Shown here: positions 25,974 through 34,426 of the stretch, one piece after another
Position numbering within the stretch: the stretch's first letter is position 1
Layout: each line of letters starts with the position of its first letter
Source: Candidatus Gastranaerophilales bacterium
Lineage (GTDB): Bacteria; Cyanobacteriota; Vampirovibrionia; Gastranaerophilales; Gastranaerophilaceae
Assembly: GCA_944323725.1 (NCBI GenBank)
Contig: CALUTP010000022.1
Location: forward strand, 62,001-126,000
Length of the DNA stretch: 64,000 nucleotides
Direction: 5' to 3'
Program-made: the position numbers and the translations under genes
The notes under the pieces: model-generated
Database searches by the model: none
The model's input: the letters and a program-made list of their open reading frames with translations, nothing else
What the model was told of the DNA's origin: nothing

Positions 25974-26815
25974 TATTTAATATTCTTATAATTGGTAATT
26001 TCAAATCCTAATCTATAAATTGTATCTTGAAGCATTTTATTCTGAGTAGTTAAAAATTCACATACATGACTGTCAATTTTACTAGAAAGATATTTACGAG
26101 GATGTATTAGTGCTTCTACAATTATATTTTTACAATCAATTGATTTTAATCCGTATTCTAAAGTTTGAGAATCCATCATACCTGTATAACCTACGCCAAT
26201 GATATAGTCATTAGATTTTAAATCATAATCTTTCAATATTTTTTTATTTATGTGTGTAAAATTGTTTAAAAGAATAATTTTTAAAATATTAGGCGGATAT
26301 TTAAAATTAATATGTTTTTTAAAATCAGGAACTAAATAAAATTCTTCATGTTGAGATCTTACGTAATGAATATTATATTCTTTGGCAAGCTTACAAGTTA
26401 GTTTAAATATTTCAGGAATAGCATGAGTATGGACATGTGAGTCAATGTGGTCAACTGAAGTCCTGTTTAATATTCTTTCAATTTGAGCACGAAATTCCTT
26501 TTCTATTTGTTTTATAAATTCTTTATTTTTTGACTTATAAATAAGTCCCAAGTATCCGCAATTAAAATTATTATGATTATCAGTAATCATTTCACAATTG
26601 GTGAGTGCTTTACCCTCAATAATATTTAGATGGACACCAAGTCCTAAATTTTGGCATTCAGGTAGGATTTCATTAACAGCACTTTCAAAAGCTACTCCAT
26701 TTGCACAAATACTGGCACTTTTTAAAAACCCGTCATTACATGCACATAAAACTGCCCTGTTAATATCTTGCGACATTCCAAAATCATCAGCATTTAGTAT
26801 AAATTTATTAGTCAT
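25973..26815 (-). CDS. ChbG/HpnK (YdjC) family carbohydrate deacetylase
   Basis: 280 aa, full length for the family. LNADDFGMSQDINRAV at the N-terminus carries the conserved ADDFG metal/catalytic aspartates, and DHIDSHVHTHAIPEI supplies the metal-binding HxH. EALIHPRKY near the C-terminus is also typical. Members remove acetyl groups from chito-oligosaccharides or modified hopanoid sugars. It is divergent from a GT2 glycosyltransferase 90 bp away, a pairing that fits lipid-linked sugar modification, but the substrate is not deducible. The stop codon abuts the PLD gene start (shared base 25973). Confidence 0.85.
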   Translation of the reverse strand: MTNKFILNADDFGMSQDINRAVLCACNDGFLKSASICANGVAFESAVNEILPECQNLGLGVHLNIIEGKALTNCEMITDNHNNFNCGYLGLIYKSKNKEFIKQIEKEFRAQIERILNRTSVDHIDSHVHTHAIPEIFKLTCKLAKEYNIHYVRSQHEEFYLVPDFKKHINFKYPPNILKIILLNNFTHINKKILKDYDLKSNDYIIGVGYTGMMDSQTLEYGLKSIDCKNIIVEALIHPRKYLSSKIDSHVCEFLTTQNKMLQDTIYRLGFEITNYKNIK

Positions 26816-26904
26816 TTAAAAATTTTTATTGCACTCCATTAATAAATATTATATTATAAAATTAGTTGCAAAGGCAATTGTTTAATATAAGGATGATTTC
26901 TTTT

Positions 26905-27858
26905 ATGGAAAAACCTACTTTAGCTATAATTATCCCCTGCTATAATGAAGAATTGTGTGTAAAGAGTACTGTAGATAAACTTTTTATTGTATTGCAGGAC
27001 TTGATCAATAAAAATAAAATTAAGCCAAATAGCTATATATATCTTATAGACGATGGTTCAAAGGATAACACTTGGAATATTATTTCTGAAATGCATAGGG
27101 TAAACCCTTTAGTAAAAGGACAAAAATTTATAAGGAATTTTGGAAATCAAAAAGCACTAATCGCAGGTTTAGAAGGTGTTAGGGAAATAGGCTGCGATTG
27201 TGTAATTTCAATTGATGCAGACTTACAGCAAGATGAATGGGCTATTGAAAAATTTATTGATAAGTACTTGGAAGGTTATGATATTGTCTCAGGCATACGA
27301 AATGATAGAAAAACAGATTCATTATTTAAAAAATTAACAGCATGGCTATTTTATAAGACAATGAATATCTTAGGTGCCAAAATTCCAATGAATCACTCTG
27401 ATTATAGATTAGTAAGTAAAAGAGGACTTAATATTTTATCCGATTATGGTGAAAAGTATTTATTTTTGCGAGGTTTCTTTAATGAAGTTGGATTAAAAAA
27501 TGCATTTGTAAAATTTGATGTAAAACCTCGTATGGCAGGCGAATCTAAGTTTAATTTTGTAAGCCTAATGGGCCTAGCATTGAATGGAATAACATCTTAT
27601 AGCATTGTACCGCTCCGCTTTATAACTCTATTAGGATTTTTTATGGCTTTATTTGGTTTTTTTGTTGGAGCAGAGGCTGTATATGAAAAGATATTCCATA
27701 ATGATGCACCGAATGGTATGGTAACAACAATTATTTTACTTTGCGTATTTGGAGGTATTCAGCTTTTTTGTTTGGGAATAATAGGAGAATACGTAGGGCA
27801 AGTATTTAGAGAAGTGAAAGCAAGGCCACGTTATATTAAGGAAATTGAACTTAAATAG
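26905..27858 (+). CDS. GT2 glycosyltransferase with C-terminal membrane domain (GtrB/DPM1-like)
   Basis: 317 aa from the ATG at 26905. Catalytic GT2 domain: LAIIIPCYNEELCV (nucleotide-sugar strand), YLIDDGSKDNTW, and CVISIDADLQQDEW, the DxD metal motif with the LQQ(D/P) signature of polyprenyl-phosphate glycosyltransferases; NHSDYRLVSKRG follows. Two C-terminal transmembrane helices (FITLLGFFMALFGFFVGAEA; VTTIILLCVFGGIQLFCLGI) and the ending GEYVGQVFREVKARPRYI match GtrB/ArnC-like proteins that load a sugar onto undecaprenyl phosphate. The frame is open from 26866; the ATG at 26893 is an alternative, but the AAGGA upstream and homology favour 26905. Its end is 12 bp from the convergent SRP RNA. 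Confidence 0.85.
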   Translation: MEKPTLAIIIPCYNEELCVKSTVDKLFIVLQDLINKNKIKPNSYIYLIDDGSKDNTWNIISEMHRVNPLVKGQKFIRNFGNQKALIAGLEGVREIGCDCVISIDADLQQDEWAIEKFIDKYLEGYDIVSGIRNDRKTDSLFKKLTAWLFYKTMNILGAKIPMNHSDYRLVSKRGLNILSDYGEKYLFLRGFFNEVGLKNAFVKFDVKPRMAGESKFNFVSLMGLALNGITSYSIVPLRFITLLGFFMALFGFFVGAEAVYEKIFHNDAPNGMVTTIILLCVFGGIQLFCLGIIGEYVGQVFREVKARPRYIKEIELK

Positions 27859-27870
27859 TAAAAAATAAAA

Positions 27871-28126
27871 GCCGTGCCACTGTCTATCGAGATTAACAAA
27901 TAAAATTTTTAAATATATCATCTCTTTTTAAAAATATGATACCCGCAAGGATTGTTTTAGTGCTGCTATGTTTCCATCCTGACACGGTTCAACAGCTTAC
28001 GCCACCATATCCTTAAACGTCAACAACAATATATTTATCAAAATTACTTGCAAACCCCTCACAACAGGCTCTGCACCCCGCATTAACTTCGGGTCGAGGG
28101 ATTGCAATTCCCCGTGGAGCACGGCT
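27871..28126 (-). ncRNA. ffs: Signal recognition particle RNA, large bacterial type with Alu domain
   Basis: About 256 nt. The universal SRP domain IV is present: on the minus strand GTGTCAGG-ATG-GAAA-CAT-AGCAGCAC (27985-27960), with a GNRA loop GAAA, the asymmetric GUCAGG/AGCAGC internal loop and the preceding TTGAACC. The two ends pair, AGCCGTGC at the 5' end and GCACGGCT at the 3' end, and the 3' end is followed by a T-rich tract TTTTATTTTTT, giving termination. The 5' part holds two hairpins (GGGGAATTGCAATCCC and ACCCG..CGGGGT) consistent with the Alu domain of the Bacillus-type ~270-nt RNA. It scaffolds Ffh for cotranslational targeting to the SecY channel encoded at 57413. Confidence 0.9.
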
Positions 28127-28153
28127 GTAAAAATAATAACACAAAAATATTAA

Positions 28154-28927
28154 TTAGTCCATCAATTTTGTAACAACTACTGGCAATTCATTATAGTACA
28201 TAGGGATTTGTTTAGTTCTGTTTGTATAAGCTGTCCATACAACTCCGGAGTATGATTTTTTACTGATCTCAATTAATTGATTTTCAAGATTTGAATTATG
28301 TTTTTTAAAAATTTGCAGATTAATTAGATTATCCATATTGCCAATATCTATGAGTGTCATTTTCCCTTCTTTTTTAAAAGTTTCTTGAGCTTCTTTTATA
28401 GTTTCTTTTACCCATTTCATTTTGTTTTCTTTTTTCCTTGATACACATTCAGATATTCTTTTGCAATGAATCCCAAGATTATCAGCATGCTCATAGAATG
28501 CATCGAAAACTTCTTTGGTAGCTGAAATATCTGTATCAGCTATAATAACTCCTGATTTAAATAGTTTTTTATTTTTAATAATTGATTTATCGCCTGCAAG
28601 ATATGCTTTTAGCGGGTATAAAATTTTATTTTTCAGTTCATTAGCAGTTCTTTTATACGTTACTTTGTTTAATCCAAGATTTTTATCGGCTATATCTGTA
28701 ATAGACTCTGGCAGCTTTTTCCTGCCATTTATTCTAAATAAGGTAATACCAACAGCTATCGCGGCACAAGTTCCAAGAACTTTTTTTAGCATTTTCCCGT
28801 CAAATTCTTCATGACTTTCAACTTTTGGAAGATAAGCAAAACGGCTTATACTTTCAGTATTAGTATTCACTGCACAGGCTGGATTATTAAGATTATTTAA
28901 ACCAAAAGAAATGCGTTGAAGTTTCAT
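28154..28927 (-). CDS. Unknown protein with SFG N-terminal motif and one hydrophobic segment, 257 aa
   Basis: No family recognised. It begins MKLQRISFGLNN, then a low-complexity linker, then a short hydrophobic segment (VLGTCAAIAVGITLF, residues ~50-64). The remaining ~190 residues look globular: LFKSGVIIADTDISATKEVFDAFYEH, EGKMTLIDIGNMDNLINLQIF and GVVWTAYTNRTKQIP. Repeated beta-strand/acid motifs (IIADTD, LIDIGN) suggest an alpha/beta fold. Similar short N-termini occur at 34581, 42031 and possibly 23012. It lies just upstream of the SRP RNA on the same strand. Codon use is normal for the window. Confidence 0.7.
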   Translation of the reverse strand: MKLQRISFGLNNLNNPACAVNTNTESISRFAYLPKVESHEEFDGKMLKKVLGTCAAIAVGITLFRINGRKKLPESITDIADKNLGLNKVTYKRTANELKNKILYPLKAYLAGDKSIIKNKKLFKSGVIIADTDISATKEVFDAFYEHADNLGIHCKRISECVSRKKENKMKWVKETIKEAQETFKKEGKMTLIDIGNMDNLINLQIFKKHNSNLENQLIEISKKSYSGVVWTAYTNRTKQIPMYYNELPVVVTKLMD

Positions 28928-29057
28928 AATAGTATTTTAAGTTTAAACAAAACAAAATTTGCGGATATGTTAAGAATTATTGCATCTTTATAATTAGCTT
29001 AAATAGGTAATGTCTTTCCAGATTATAAGTTATATTCTCATAAGGAAAGGAGAATAT

Positions 29058-29453
29058 ATGACAGAAAAATTAGAAATGTACCGCTGTGAAATTTGCGGGA
29101 ATTTAGTTCAAGTTATATTATCAGGTGCTGGCGAACTCGTATGCTGTGGTCAGCCAATGAAACAAGTAGTAGCTAATAATATTGAGGAAGTATCGCTAGA
29201 AAAACATGTACCAGTATTCAGAAAAAAAGATAATAATGGTCTGGAAATTCAAGTTGGTACTCAGCTTCATCCAATGGATGATGATCACTACATAATGTTT
29301 ATAGAAACAATTTCTGAAGATAGAAAACACCTCTATCTTGAATACTTGCATCCTGGTCAGGAGGCAAAAATAGAATTACAAAGACAAATCGGAAAGGAAA
29401 AAGCATTAGCTTTTTGTAATCTTCACGGTTTGTGGGAGGGAGAAAATGATTAA
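29058..29453 (+). CDS. Superoxide reductase (desulfoferrodoxin, two-iron type)
   Basis: 131 aa. The N-terminal desulforedoxin-type Fe(S-Cys)4 site is MYRCEICGNLV...ELVCCG (CxxC and CC). The catalytic SOR domain follows: EKHVPVF (first His ligand), HPMDDDHYIMFIE (two further His), and CNLHGLW near the end (Cys and His ligands of the square-pyramidal iron). The enzyme reduces superoxide to peroxide in the cytosol of anaerobes without making oxygen. The frame is open from 29010, but GGAAAGGAG sits seven bases before the ATG at 29058. Its stop overlaps the ferritin start by 8 bp, coupling detoxification with iron storage. Confidence 0.95.
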   Translation: MTEKLEMYRCEICGNLVQVILSGAGELVCCGQPMKQVVANNIEEVSLEKHVPVFRKKDNNGLEIQVGTQLHPMDDDHYIMFIETISEDRKHLYLEYLHPGQEAKIELQRQIGKEKALAFCNLHGLWEGEND

Positions 29454-29952
29454 TAAAAAACTAGAGGATATTTTAAATGCACAGATTAATAAAGAATTCT
29501 ATTCCGCTTATTTATATCTTGCTATGTCTGCTCATTTTGACGAAATTGGTCTTAAAGGGTTTTCTCATTGGACAAAAATACAAGCTCGTGAAGAAGTAGA
29601 TCATGGAATGATTCTATTCGACTATATAATAGAACGTAATGGGAAAGTTGATTTGAAACAAATTGAAGCTCCTCATTATCACTTCGGGGAACCTTTAGAA
29701 ATATTCGAACAAATTTATGAACATGAATTAAAAGTAACTCAAAGTATAGAAAGTGTTGCATCTATGAGTGAGTCTGAATGTGACCTTGCGACAAGACATT
29801 TTATTAACTGGTATATTCAGGAACAAGTCGAAGAAGAAGCAAATGTTGATGAAATAATTAAAAAGATGAAAATGTTTGGTCAAGATAAAACAATTCTATA
29901 CCATATGGACATAGAGCTTGGTAAAAGAGAATATATGCCTCATAAATTTTAA
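29446..29952 (+). CDS. ftnA: Bacterial non-haem ferritin
   Basis: 168 aa, FtnA size. Four-helix ferritin: LNAQINKEFYSAYLYLAMSAHF holds the first ferroxidase Glu; SHWTKIQAREEVDHGMILFDYI the EExxH; YIQEQVEEEANVDEI the later Glu/Gln ligands. HMDIELGKREY is the typical C-terminal helix. It oxidises Fe(II) and stores iron as a 24-mer in the cytosol. GTGGGAGGGAG, inside the superoxide reductase gene, serves as ribosome-binding site. Followed by a strong terminator at 29954, so the operon is sor-ftnA. Confidence 0.95.
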   Translation: MINKKLEDILNAQINKEFYSAYLYLAMSAHFDEIGLKGFSHWTKIQAREEVDHGMILFDYIIERNGKVDLKQIEAPHYHFGEPLEIFEQIYEHELKVTQSIESVASMSESECDLATRHFINWYIQEQVEEEANVDEIIKKMKMFGQDKTILYHMDIELGKREYMPHKF

Positions 29953-29953
29953 T

Positions 29954-29987
29954 AAAAAAAGACGGGGAAATTTTCCTCGTCTTTTTT
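29954..29987 (+). terminator. Intrinsic terminator of the superoxide reductase-ferritin operon
   Basis: AAAAAGACGGGG and CCTCGTCTTTTTT pair (one G-T) around AAATTTT, followed by a T-run. Confidence 0.9.
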
Positions 29988-30045
29988 ATTGCAAATTTGT
30001 AAAGAATTTGTCTGAATAATAAAAAAAGCTTATTATTATATTATT

Positions 30046-31638
30046 ATGATAAGCGGGAAAATAGTAATTGTAGATGATGAAAAAATAGTTACCTCAGCTT
30101 TTAATACCTTGCTAAAAGTTGAAGGGTTTAGTGACGTGAATTGTTTTAACAATCCAGAAGATGCTGTTGAATTTTTAAGAACTAATATCCCTGATATTAT
30201 AATTTCAGACTTTTTAATGCCTCAAATGAATGGTTTAGAGTTTTTAACAAAAGCAAAAGAATTTTATCCAGAGGTTAGTATGATACTTCTTACTGGTTAC
30301 GCTGATAAAGAAAATGCCATTAAAGCTATTAATGAAATTGGGTTATATAAATATATAGAAAAGCCTTGGGATAATGATGACCTTTTGATGAATGTAAAAA
30401 ATGGCATAGAAAGAAGTCATTTATTAAGTGATTTGAGAGATAAAATTGTACAGCTAGAAGACGCAAAATCACAGTTAGAGGTATATTCTAATAAGTTAGA
30501 AGATCTAGTTACAGAGCGTACAAGAGATTTAATGATTGCAAATAGCAAATTGTCTGGGATTATCAATTATTGTGCTGATGGAATAATTATTCTAGATAAA
30601 AAAGGAAATATAGAACAAGCAAATCCAGCATGTGAAAATATGACAGGATTAAGTGAAAGTGCACTTTGCAAAAAGAAATTCCAAGAAGTAGCATTTGTGA
30701 CTACAGCAAATACCAATTCTTCTACTGATAATCCAGATGGAGTTATTTTCGGTCTAAATAAAGAAGCAAAAGACGTTCTAGTGAAGGATTGCTATATTAG
30801 AAATTCTTTAGGTGATGGGAAAATACCTGTAGAAATAAATTTTGCAGCAATTTCAACTGATGAGGATACTGAAGAAAAATATGTAGGCGTAATTCGGGAT
30901 GTAAGCAAGCATAAAGAAACAGAACGGCTTCGTGATGACTTTATTGCAACTCTCACTCATGATTTAAGAACTCCTTTGCTTGCGGCAATTCAAACATTAA
31001 AATTTTTTCTCGATGGTTCATTAGGCCCTGTTGAAGAAAAACAAAGTGTGTTATTGTCTACAATGCTCCAAAGCAATGAAGATTTATTAGGATTAGTTAA
31101 TGCACTACTTGAAGTGTATAGATTTGATAGTGGTAAACTTTCTTTATGTAAAACAGTTTTTCCAATAAAAGACTTAGTCACACAATGCTATGATGAGTTA
31201 AAACCCCTAGCAGATAAGAAAAATATTGATTTTAAACTTATTTGTGAATGTGAAGATAATACAGAAATTACAGCTGATAAATCCGAGTTAAAACGTGTTA
31301 TTATAAACCTTTGTGGAAATGCTGTAAATTATACAAATAAAAATGGAAAAATAGAAGTACTTGCCAAAGTTCAATCAGGTGACTTTATTTTTTCTGTAAC
31401 TGACAATGGAAATGGAATTCCAAAAGAAGATATTCCAAATTTATTTAACAGATTTTCTCAAGGTACAAGTAGAAAACGCTCAACAGGTACAGGATTAGGA
31501 CTTTATCTATCAAGGCAAATTATTGAAGCTCATGGGGGAAAAATTTGGCTGGATAGTAAATTAAATAAAGGTAGTGAATTTACTTTTTTATTAACAAATG
31601 TAGTAATAAATAAAGAAAGACGGGTAGTAAATGGTTAA
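30046..31638 (+). CDS. Hybrid receiver-PAS-histidine kinase
   Basis: 530 aa, no transmembrane segment, so a cytosolic sensor. Residues 1-125 are a receiver domain (IVIVDDEKIVTSAF; IIISDFLMPQMNGLEF with the phospho-acceptor Asp; LLTGYAD; IEKPWD). A coiled coil (~125-165) leads into a PAS domain (GIINYCADGIIILDKKGNIE, PACENMTGLS). The H-box is ATLTHDLRTPLLAA, the N-box INLCGNAVNY, then VTDNGNGIPKEDIPNLF and GTGLGLYLSRQII. REC-first kinases relay input from another kinase. It overlaps the following response regulator gene by 8 bp, which makes the pair a two-component system. No clear Shine-Dalgarno before the ATG. Confidence 0.93.
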   Translation: MISGKIVIVDDEKIVTSAFNTLLKVEGFSDVNCFNNPEDAVEFLRTNIPDIIISDFLMPQMNGLEFLTKAKEFYPEVSMILLTGYADKENAIKAINEIGLYKYIEKPWDNDDLLMNVKNGIERSHLLSDLRDKIVQLEDAKSQLEVYSNKLEDLVTERTRDLMIANSKLSGIINYCADGIIILDKKGNIEQANPACENMTGLSESALCKKKFQEVAFVTTANTNSSTDNPDGVIFGLNKEAKDVLVKDCYIRNSLGDGKIPVEINFAAISTDEDTEEKYVGVIRDVSKHKETERLRDDFIATLTHDLRTPLLAAIQTLKFFLDGSLGPVEEKQSVLLSTMLQSNEDLLGLVNALLEVYRFDSGKLSLCKTVFPIKDLVTQCYDELKPLADKKNIDFKLICECEDNTEITADKSELKRVIINLCGNAVNYTNKNGKIEVLAKVQSGDFIFSVTDNGNGIPKEDIPNLFNRFSQGTSRKRSTGTGLGLYLSRQIIEAHGGKIWLDSKLNKGSEFTFLLTNVVINKERRVVNG

Positions 31639-32296
31639 GGTTCTTATAATAGAAGATCAGGATATGGCAAGGGTAGCGCTTTCTGTTGTTTTAAGCAAGA
31701 ACCCTAATATTGAAATAGCAGATATGGCAGTAGATGGTCAGGAAGGTGTTGATAAAGCACTTTCACTAAAACCAGACTTAGTAATTATGGACATAGGGCT
31801 TCCGACAATTGATGGTATAGAAGCTACAAGACAAATAAAGGAAGCTAATCCTAGTATAAAAGTTTTAATGTACACTTCAAGAGAAGCAGAGGATGACATA
31901 TTTGATTCATTTCAGGCAGGTGCGGATGGGTATATTACTAAAGGTGCCACAGTTGATCAGACATTATCTGCAGTACTTGCAGTAAGTGAAGGTACAGGCT
32001 GGCTAGACCCTGCAATTGCAAAAGTTGTATTAACTAATATAAGACGTTCTACTCCGACTGAAGGGCGTAGAGGTGAAATCAATTATAAGCTTGGTAAAAA
32101 TTTATATGGGCTTACTGAACGTGAAATGGATGTACTTGCCCTTATTGTTGATGGGCTTACTAATCCACAAATTGCTGAGCGTCTTTATATTACAATTTCT
32201 ACTACTAAAACTCATGTACATAGTATTTTGCAAAAGCTTTACGTTAGAACTAGAGCGAAAGCGACAGCAATGGCAATGAAAGAGGGTTTGGTGTAG
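31631..32296 (+). CDS. NarL/FixJ-type response regulator (REC-LuxR HTH)
   Basis: 221 aa. Receiver: VLIIEDQDMARVALS, PDLVIMDIGLPTIDGIEA with the phospho-Asp, YTSREA and ITKGAT (Lys). Linker residues ~125-150, then a LuxR-type DNA-binding domain: YGLTEREMDVLALIVDGLTN, IAERLYITISTTKTHVHSI and LYVRTRAKATAMA. It overlaps the upstream kinase gene by 8 bp; the kinase should phosphorylate it. It directly abuts the GTG of the next gene, so the exported coiled-coil protein is in the same operon. Targets unknown. Confidence 0.94.
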   Translation: MVKVLIIEDQDMARVALSVVLSKNPNIEIADMAVDGQEGVDKALSLKPDLVIMDIGLPTIDGIEATRQIKEANPSIKVLMYTSREAEDDIFDSFQAGADGYITKGATVDQTLSAVLAVSEGTGWLDPAIAKVVLTNIRRSTPTEGRRGEINYKLGKNLYGLTEREMDVLALIVDGLTNPQIAERLYITISTTKTHVHSILQKLYVRTRAKATAMAMKEGLV

Positions 32297-33721
32297 GTGC
32301 AAAAATTAAGAGTTTTATTATTAGCTCTTTTAATTGGGAGTCTTTCTGTTCAGGCAATTGAATTCCCTGATTTTGATATGCCATCATTTAAAAAAGATGC
32401 ACGAGAAAGAGAGGCTGAATATCTGCATAATGTAGAAAAACAGGAGGTAAAAGAAGCACATGAGCGTAGAAAATTAAATCGTACTCCTTCAGGTTTTATG
32501 ACAGTCGAAGAGTATGAGATGCTTTCTGCACCTAAAGATAAAACTCAGCAAGAAATTGAAATACCGCAACTGGAAACACCTTCGGATATGAAATACGTAC
32601 CTCAACCTACTTATAAAATTGTAAGATATAATAATCCACCAGGTAGTCCAGAATTGTCAATTAAAAGAAAATTTTATGCAATGCGTCAGCAAAATGCTCA
32701 GGGAATTGCTTCACCTGACTTTCAGATTCTTGTTTATCCTTCGGTATATTATTATCCAAGTAGTGCAGCAGTTTCTTGTGATTTATTTGTAATTCCTCTT
32801 GAGCAAAGAGAAACTAACCTCAATAAAATATTAAAAGCTAACGTGATGCATCGCTGGGTAGAACCAATATTATCAACAGATAAATCTATAAGGGATCCTT
32901 ATTCTTTTAGAACACTTACTCCTATAGATTTTTCTGCGGATGGTACAAAACTCCTTGTAAAGGAAAAAATAGGTTACTCTGATAAAGAGGGGATCTGGCA
33001 AACAAATGCAATTGTATATGATTTTAATACAAAAACTTCATATAATCTTGTAGAATTGCGTGATGCTGTTGCTTATTATTGGAAAGAATATAGAAATGTA
33101 AATTTAGATGAAAAACGATGGGATTTATATCCACTAGGTTTTGATATCAATAATCCTGATAGAGTCGTTTCATATGCATATGCTTATACGGGTGATACAC
33201 CAGTTTTTCTTGGCACATGGAGTATTGATAGCCATGGAGAACAAGCTAGATTAATTTCATTCACAAATAAGGATGTTCAAGTTAGCATGAATGGCTTTAA
33301 AATAGTTCAAGATGGGGTTGTACCACCTGATTTGCTTAAAAACGAGGAAAAAGCTGTTAAAAAATATGAAAAATCAGAGGCTAAACGTAAAAAAGCTGAA
33401 GATAAAGCTGAGATTAAACAAATGGATGCAGAATATAAGCAAAAAATTAAAGAAATGGATGCTGCTTTTAAAGAACAACAAAAAGATTTTAAACTTCAAG
33501 ATAAAATTCAAGGTACCACTTCTCAAAATGACACTGTTGAAAAATATGAAGAATTAAAAGCAATCCAAGAACAAAAGGAAGCTGCAAAAAATGCTAAAAA
33601 ACAAGCTGCTGAGGCAAGAAAACAGCAAAAAGCCCTCGCTAAAGAAATAAGAAAACAAGAAAAATTAAAACAAAAACAACAAAAAGAACTTGAAAAACAA
33701 CAAAAAAATCAAAACCAATAA
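32297..33721 (+). CDS. Exported protein with lysine/glutamine-rich C-terminal coiled coil
   Basis: 474 aa, GTG start immediately after the response regulator stop. A signal peptide is visible (KLRVLLLALLIGSLSVQA, cleavage after VQA). Residues ~100-330 form a beta-rich domain of unknown family (ILVYPSVYYYPSSAAVSCDLF; TLTPIDFSADGTKLLVKEKIGY; NVNLDEKRWDLYPLGFDINN), where SADGTKLLVKE resembles a WD40/TolB-like beta-propeller blade. The last ~130 residues are a highly charged K/E/Q/A coiled coil. Position in the two-component operon suggests that it is the regulated output or an accessory sensor. Alternative: cell-envelope structural protein. No homologue recognised. Confidence 0.78.
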   Translation: MQKLRVLLLALLIGSLSVQAIEFPDFDMPSFKKDAREREAEYLHNVEKQEVKEAHERRKLNRTPSGFMTVEEYEMLSAPKDKTQQEIEIPQLETPSDMKYVPQPTYKIVRYNNPPGSPELSIKRKFYAMRQQNAQGIASPDFQILVYPSVYYYPSSAAVSCDLFVIPLEQRETNLNKILKANVMHRWVEPILSTDKSIRDPYSFRTLTPIDFSADGTKLLVKEKIGYSDKEGIWQTNAIVYDFNTKTSYNLVELRDAVAYYWKEYRNVNLDEKRWDLYPLGFDINNPDRVVSYAYAYTGDTPVFLGTWSIDSHGEQARLISFTNKDVQVSMNGFKIVQDGVVPPDLLKNEEKAVKKYEKSEAKRKKAEDKAEIKQMDAEYKQKIKEMDAAFKEQQKDFKLQDKIQGTTSQNDTVEKYEELKAIQEQKEAAKNAKKQAAEARKQQKALAKEIRKQEKLKQKQQKELEKQQKNQNQ

Positions 33722-33725
33722 TAAT

Positions 33726-33977
33726 TTAGTTTTCGTTAATTAACTTAAGTTTTTCATTATGTGAAAGTTGTTTTATTCTATATTCCTCTTTCATTGCATC
33801 TGATTTAGTATTAAATTCTTTTTTATAAACGACTTTTATTGGTCTATGGGCTCGAGTATATTTTGCACCTTTCCCCTCAATATGAGATTGAAAACGCTTT
33901 TCTACATCATCTGTATAGCCACAATAAAATGAGCCGCCTTCAATTAATAAAATATATGTGTAATACTTCTTTTCCAT
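33726..33977 (-). CDS. GIY-YIG domain protein (YhbQ-like)
   Basis: 83 aa, complete for the stand-alone GIY-YIG family. YYTYILLIEGGSFYCGYTDD contains the YTY/YCGYT pair corresponding to GIY..YIG; KRFQSHIEGKGAKYTRAHRP and KKEFNTKSDAMKEEYRIKQLSH provide the conserved Arg, His and the catalytic Glu. These small proteins are putative structure-specific nucleases of unclear physiological role. It converges on the exported protein gene (5 bp apart). Confidence 0.9.
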   Translation of the reverse strand: MEKKYYTYILLIEGGSFYCGYTDDVEKRFQSHIEGKGAKYTRAHRPIKVVYKKEFNTKSDAMKEEYRIKQLSHNEKLKLINEN

Positions 33978-33994
33978 AAGGAAATTTTACAATA

Positions 33995-34023
33995 AAAAAG
34001 CGGTTTTATAAAAACCGCTTTTT
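33995..34023 (-). terminator. Intrinsic terminator after the Ser/Gly/Cys-rich small protein gene
   Basis: Perfect AAAAAGCGGTTTT/AAAACCGCTTTTT with a 3-base loop; on the minus strand it is followed by a T-run. It lies 41 bp beyond the stop codon at 34064. Confidence 0.85.
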
Positions 34024-34063
34024 CCCATTTTCATTTATTTCTTATTTTTCACATCTTTTAAAA

Positions 34064-34426
34064 TTATACGAATGAAGAAAATCCACCACCAGAAGAACAA
34101 GATGCTCCGGCACTTGCTCCAGAAAAGCTTCCACAACTACCTGATGAAACTCCAGAGCAATCTGTTCCGATTGTTGCAACTGCTGTAGCAAATCCTGCCA
34201 TAAAATTAGAAGATGCTACAGTCTCTCCATCTGTATATGGTGTATAATTTGAAAAATCAATTGTTTGAGCAAAAGGGTTTGAAGGACTAAAAGTATCATA
34301 TGTATTTTTTGCAAACCAGCTTTTTTCTGCTTGATAAGCAAGTGAACCTGCAGTTTCAGCAGTTTCTACCGGTTTTGCATTTACTGTGTTATTAAGATTG
34401 CTGGATGATTTAGTTTCGATATTCAT
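34064..34426 (-). CDS. Small protein with Ser/Gly/Cys-rich C-terminal tail, 120 aa
   Basis: Begins MNIETKSSSNLNNTVNAKPV; the middle is ordinary (SFMAGFATAVATIG-like, SWFAKNTYDTFSPSNPF), while the last ~35 residues (about 87-120) are almost only S, G, C, A and F (TDCSGVSSGSCGSFS, then ASCSSGGGFSSFV). AAGGAGAG lies before the ATG at 34426, and the terminator at 33995 shows a dedicated short transcript. The tail composition resembles azole-forming RiPP cores or repetitive Gly/Cys tails of unknown small proteins, but no cyclodehydratase or other maturation enzyme lies nearby. A degenerate version of the AGAAATG/TNACA motif lies upstream (34507-34525). Function unknown. Confidence 0.72.
   Translation of the reverse strand: MNIETKSSSNLNNTVNAKPVETAETAGSLAYQAEKSWFAKNTYDTFSPSNPFAQTIDFSNYTPYTDGETVASSNFMAGFATAVATIGTDCSGVSSGSCGSFSGASAGASCSSGGGFSSFV

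Noticed and set aside
33312-33557. A K/M-rich frame inside the exported coiled-coil gene
   Set aside because: Overlaps the confirmed gene in another frame; composition is a shifted reading of lysine/glutamine repeats.
34064-34426. A complete RiPP biosynthetic cluster
   Set aside because: Only a suggestive precursor tail is present; no maturation enzyme, leader-binding domain or exporter neighbours it.
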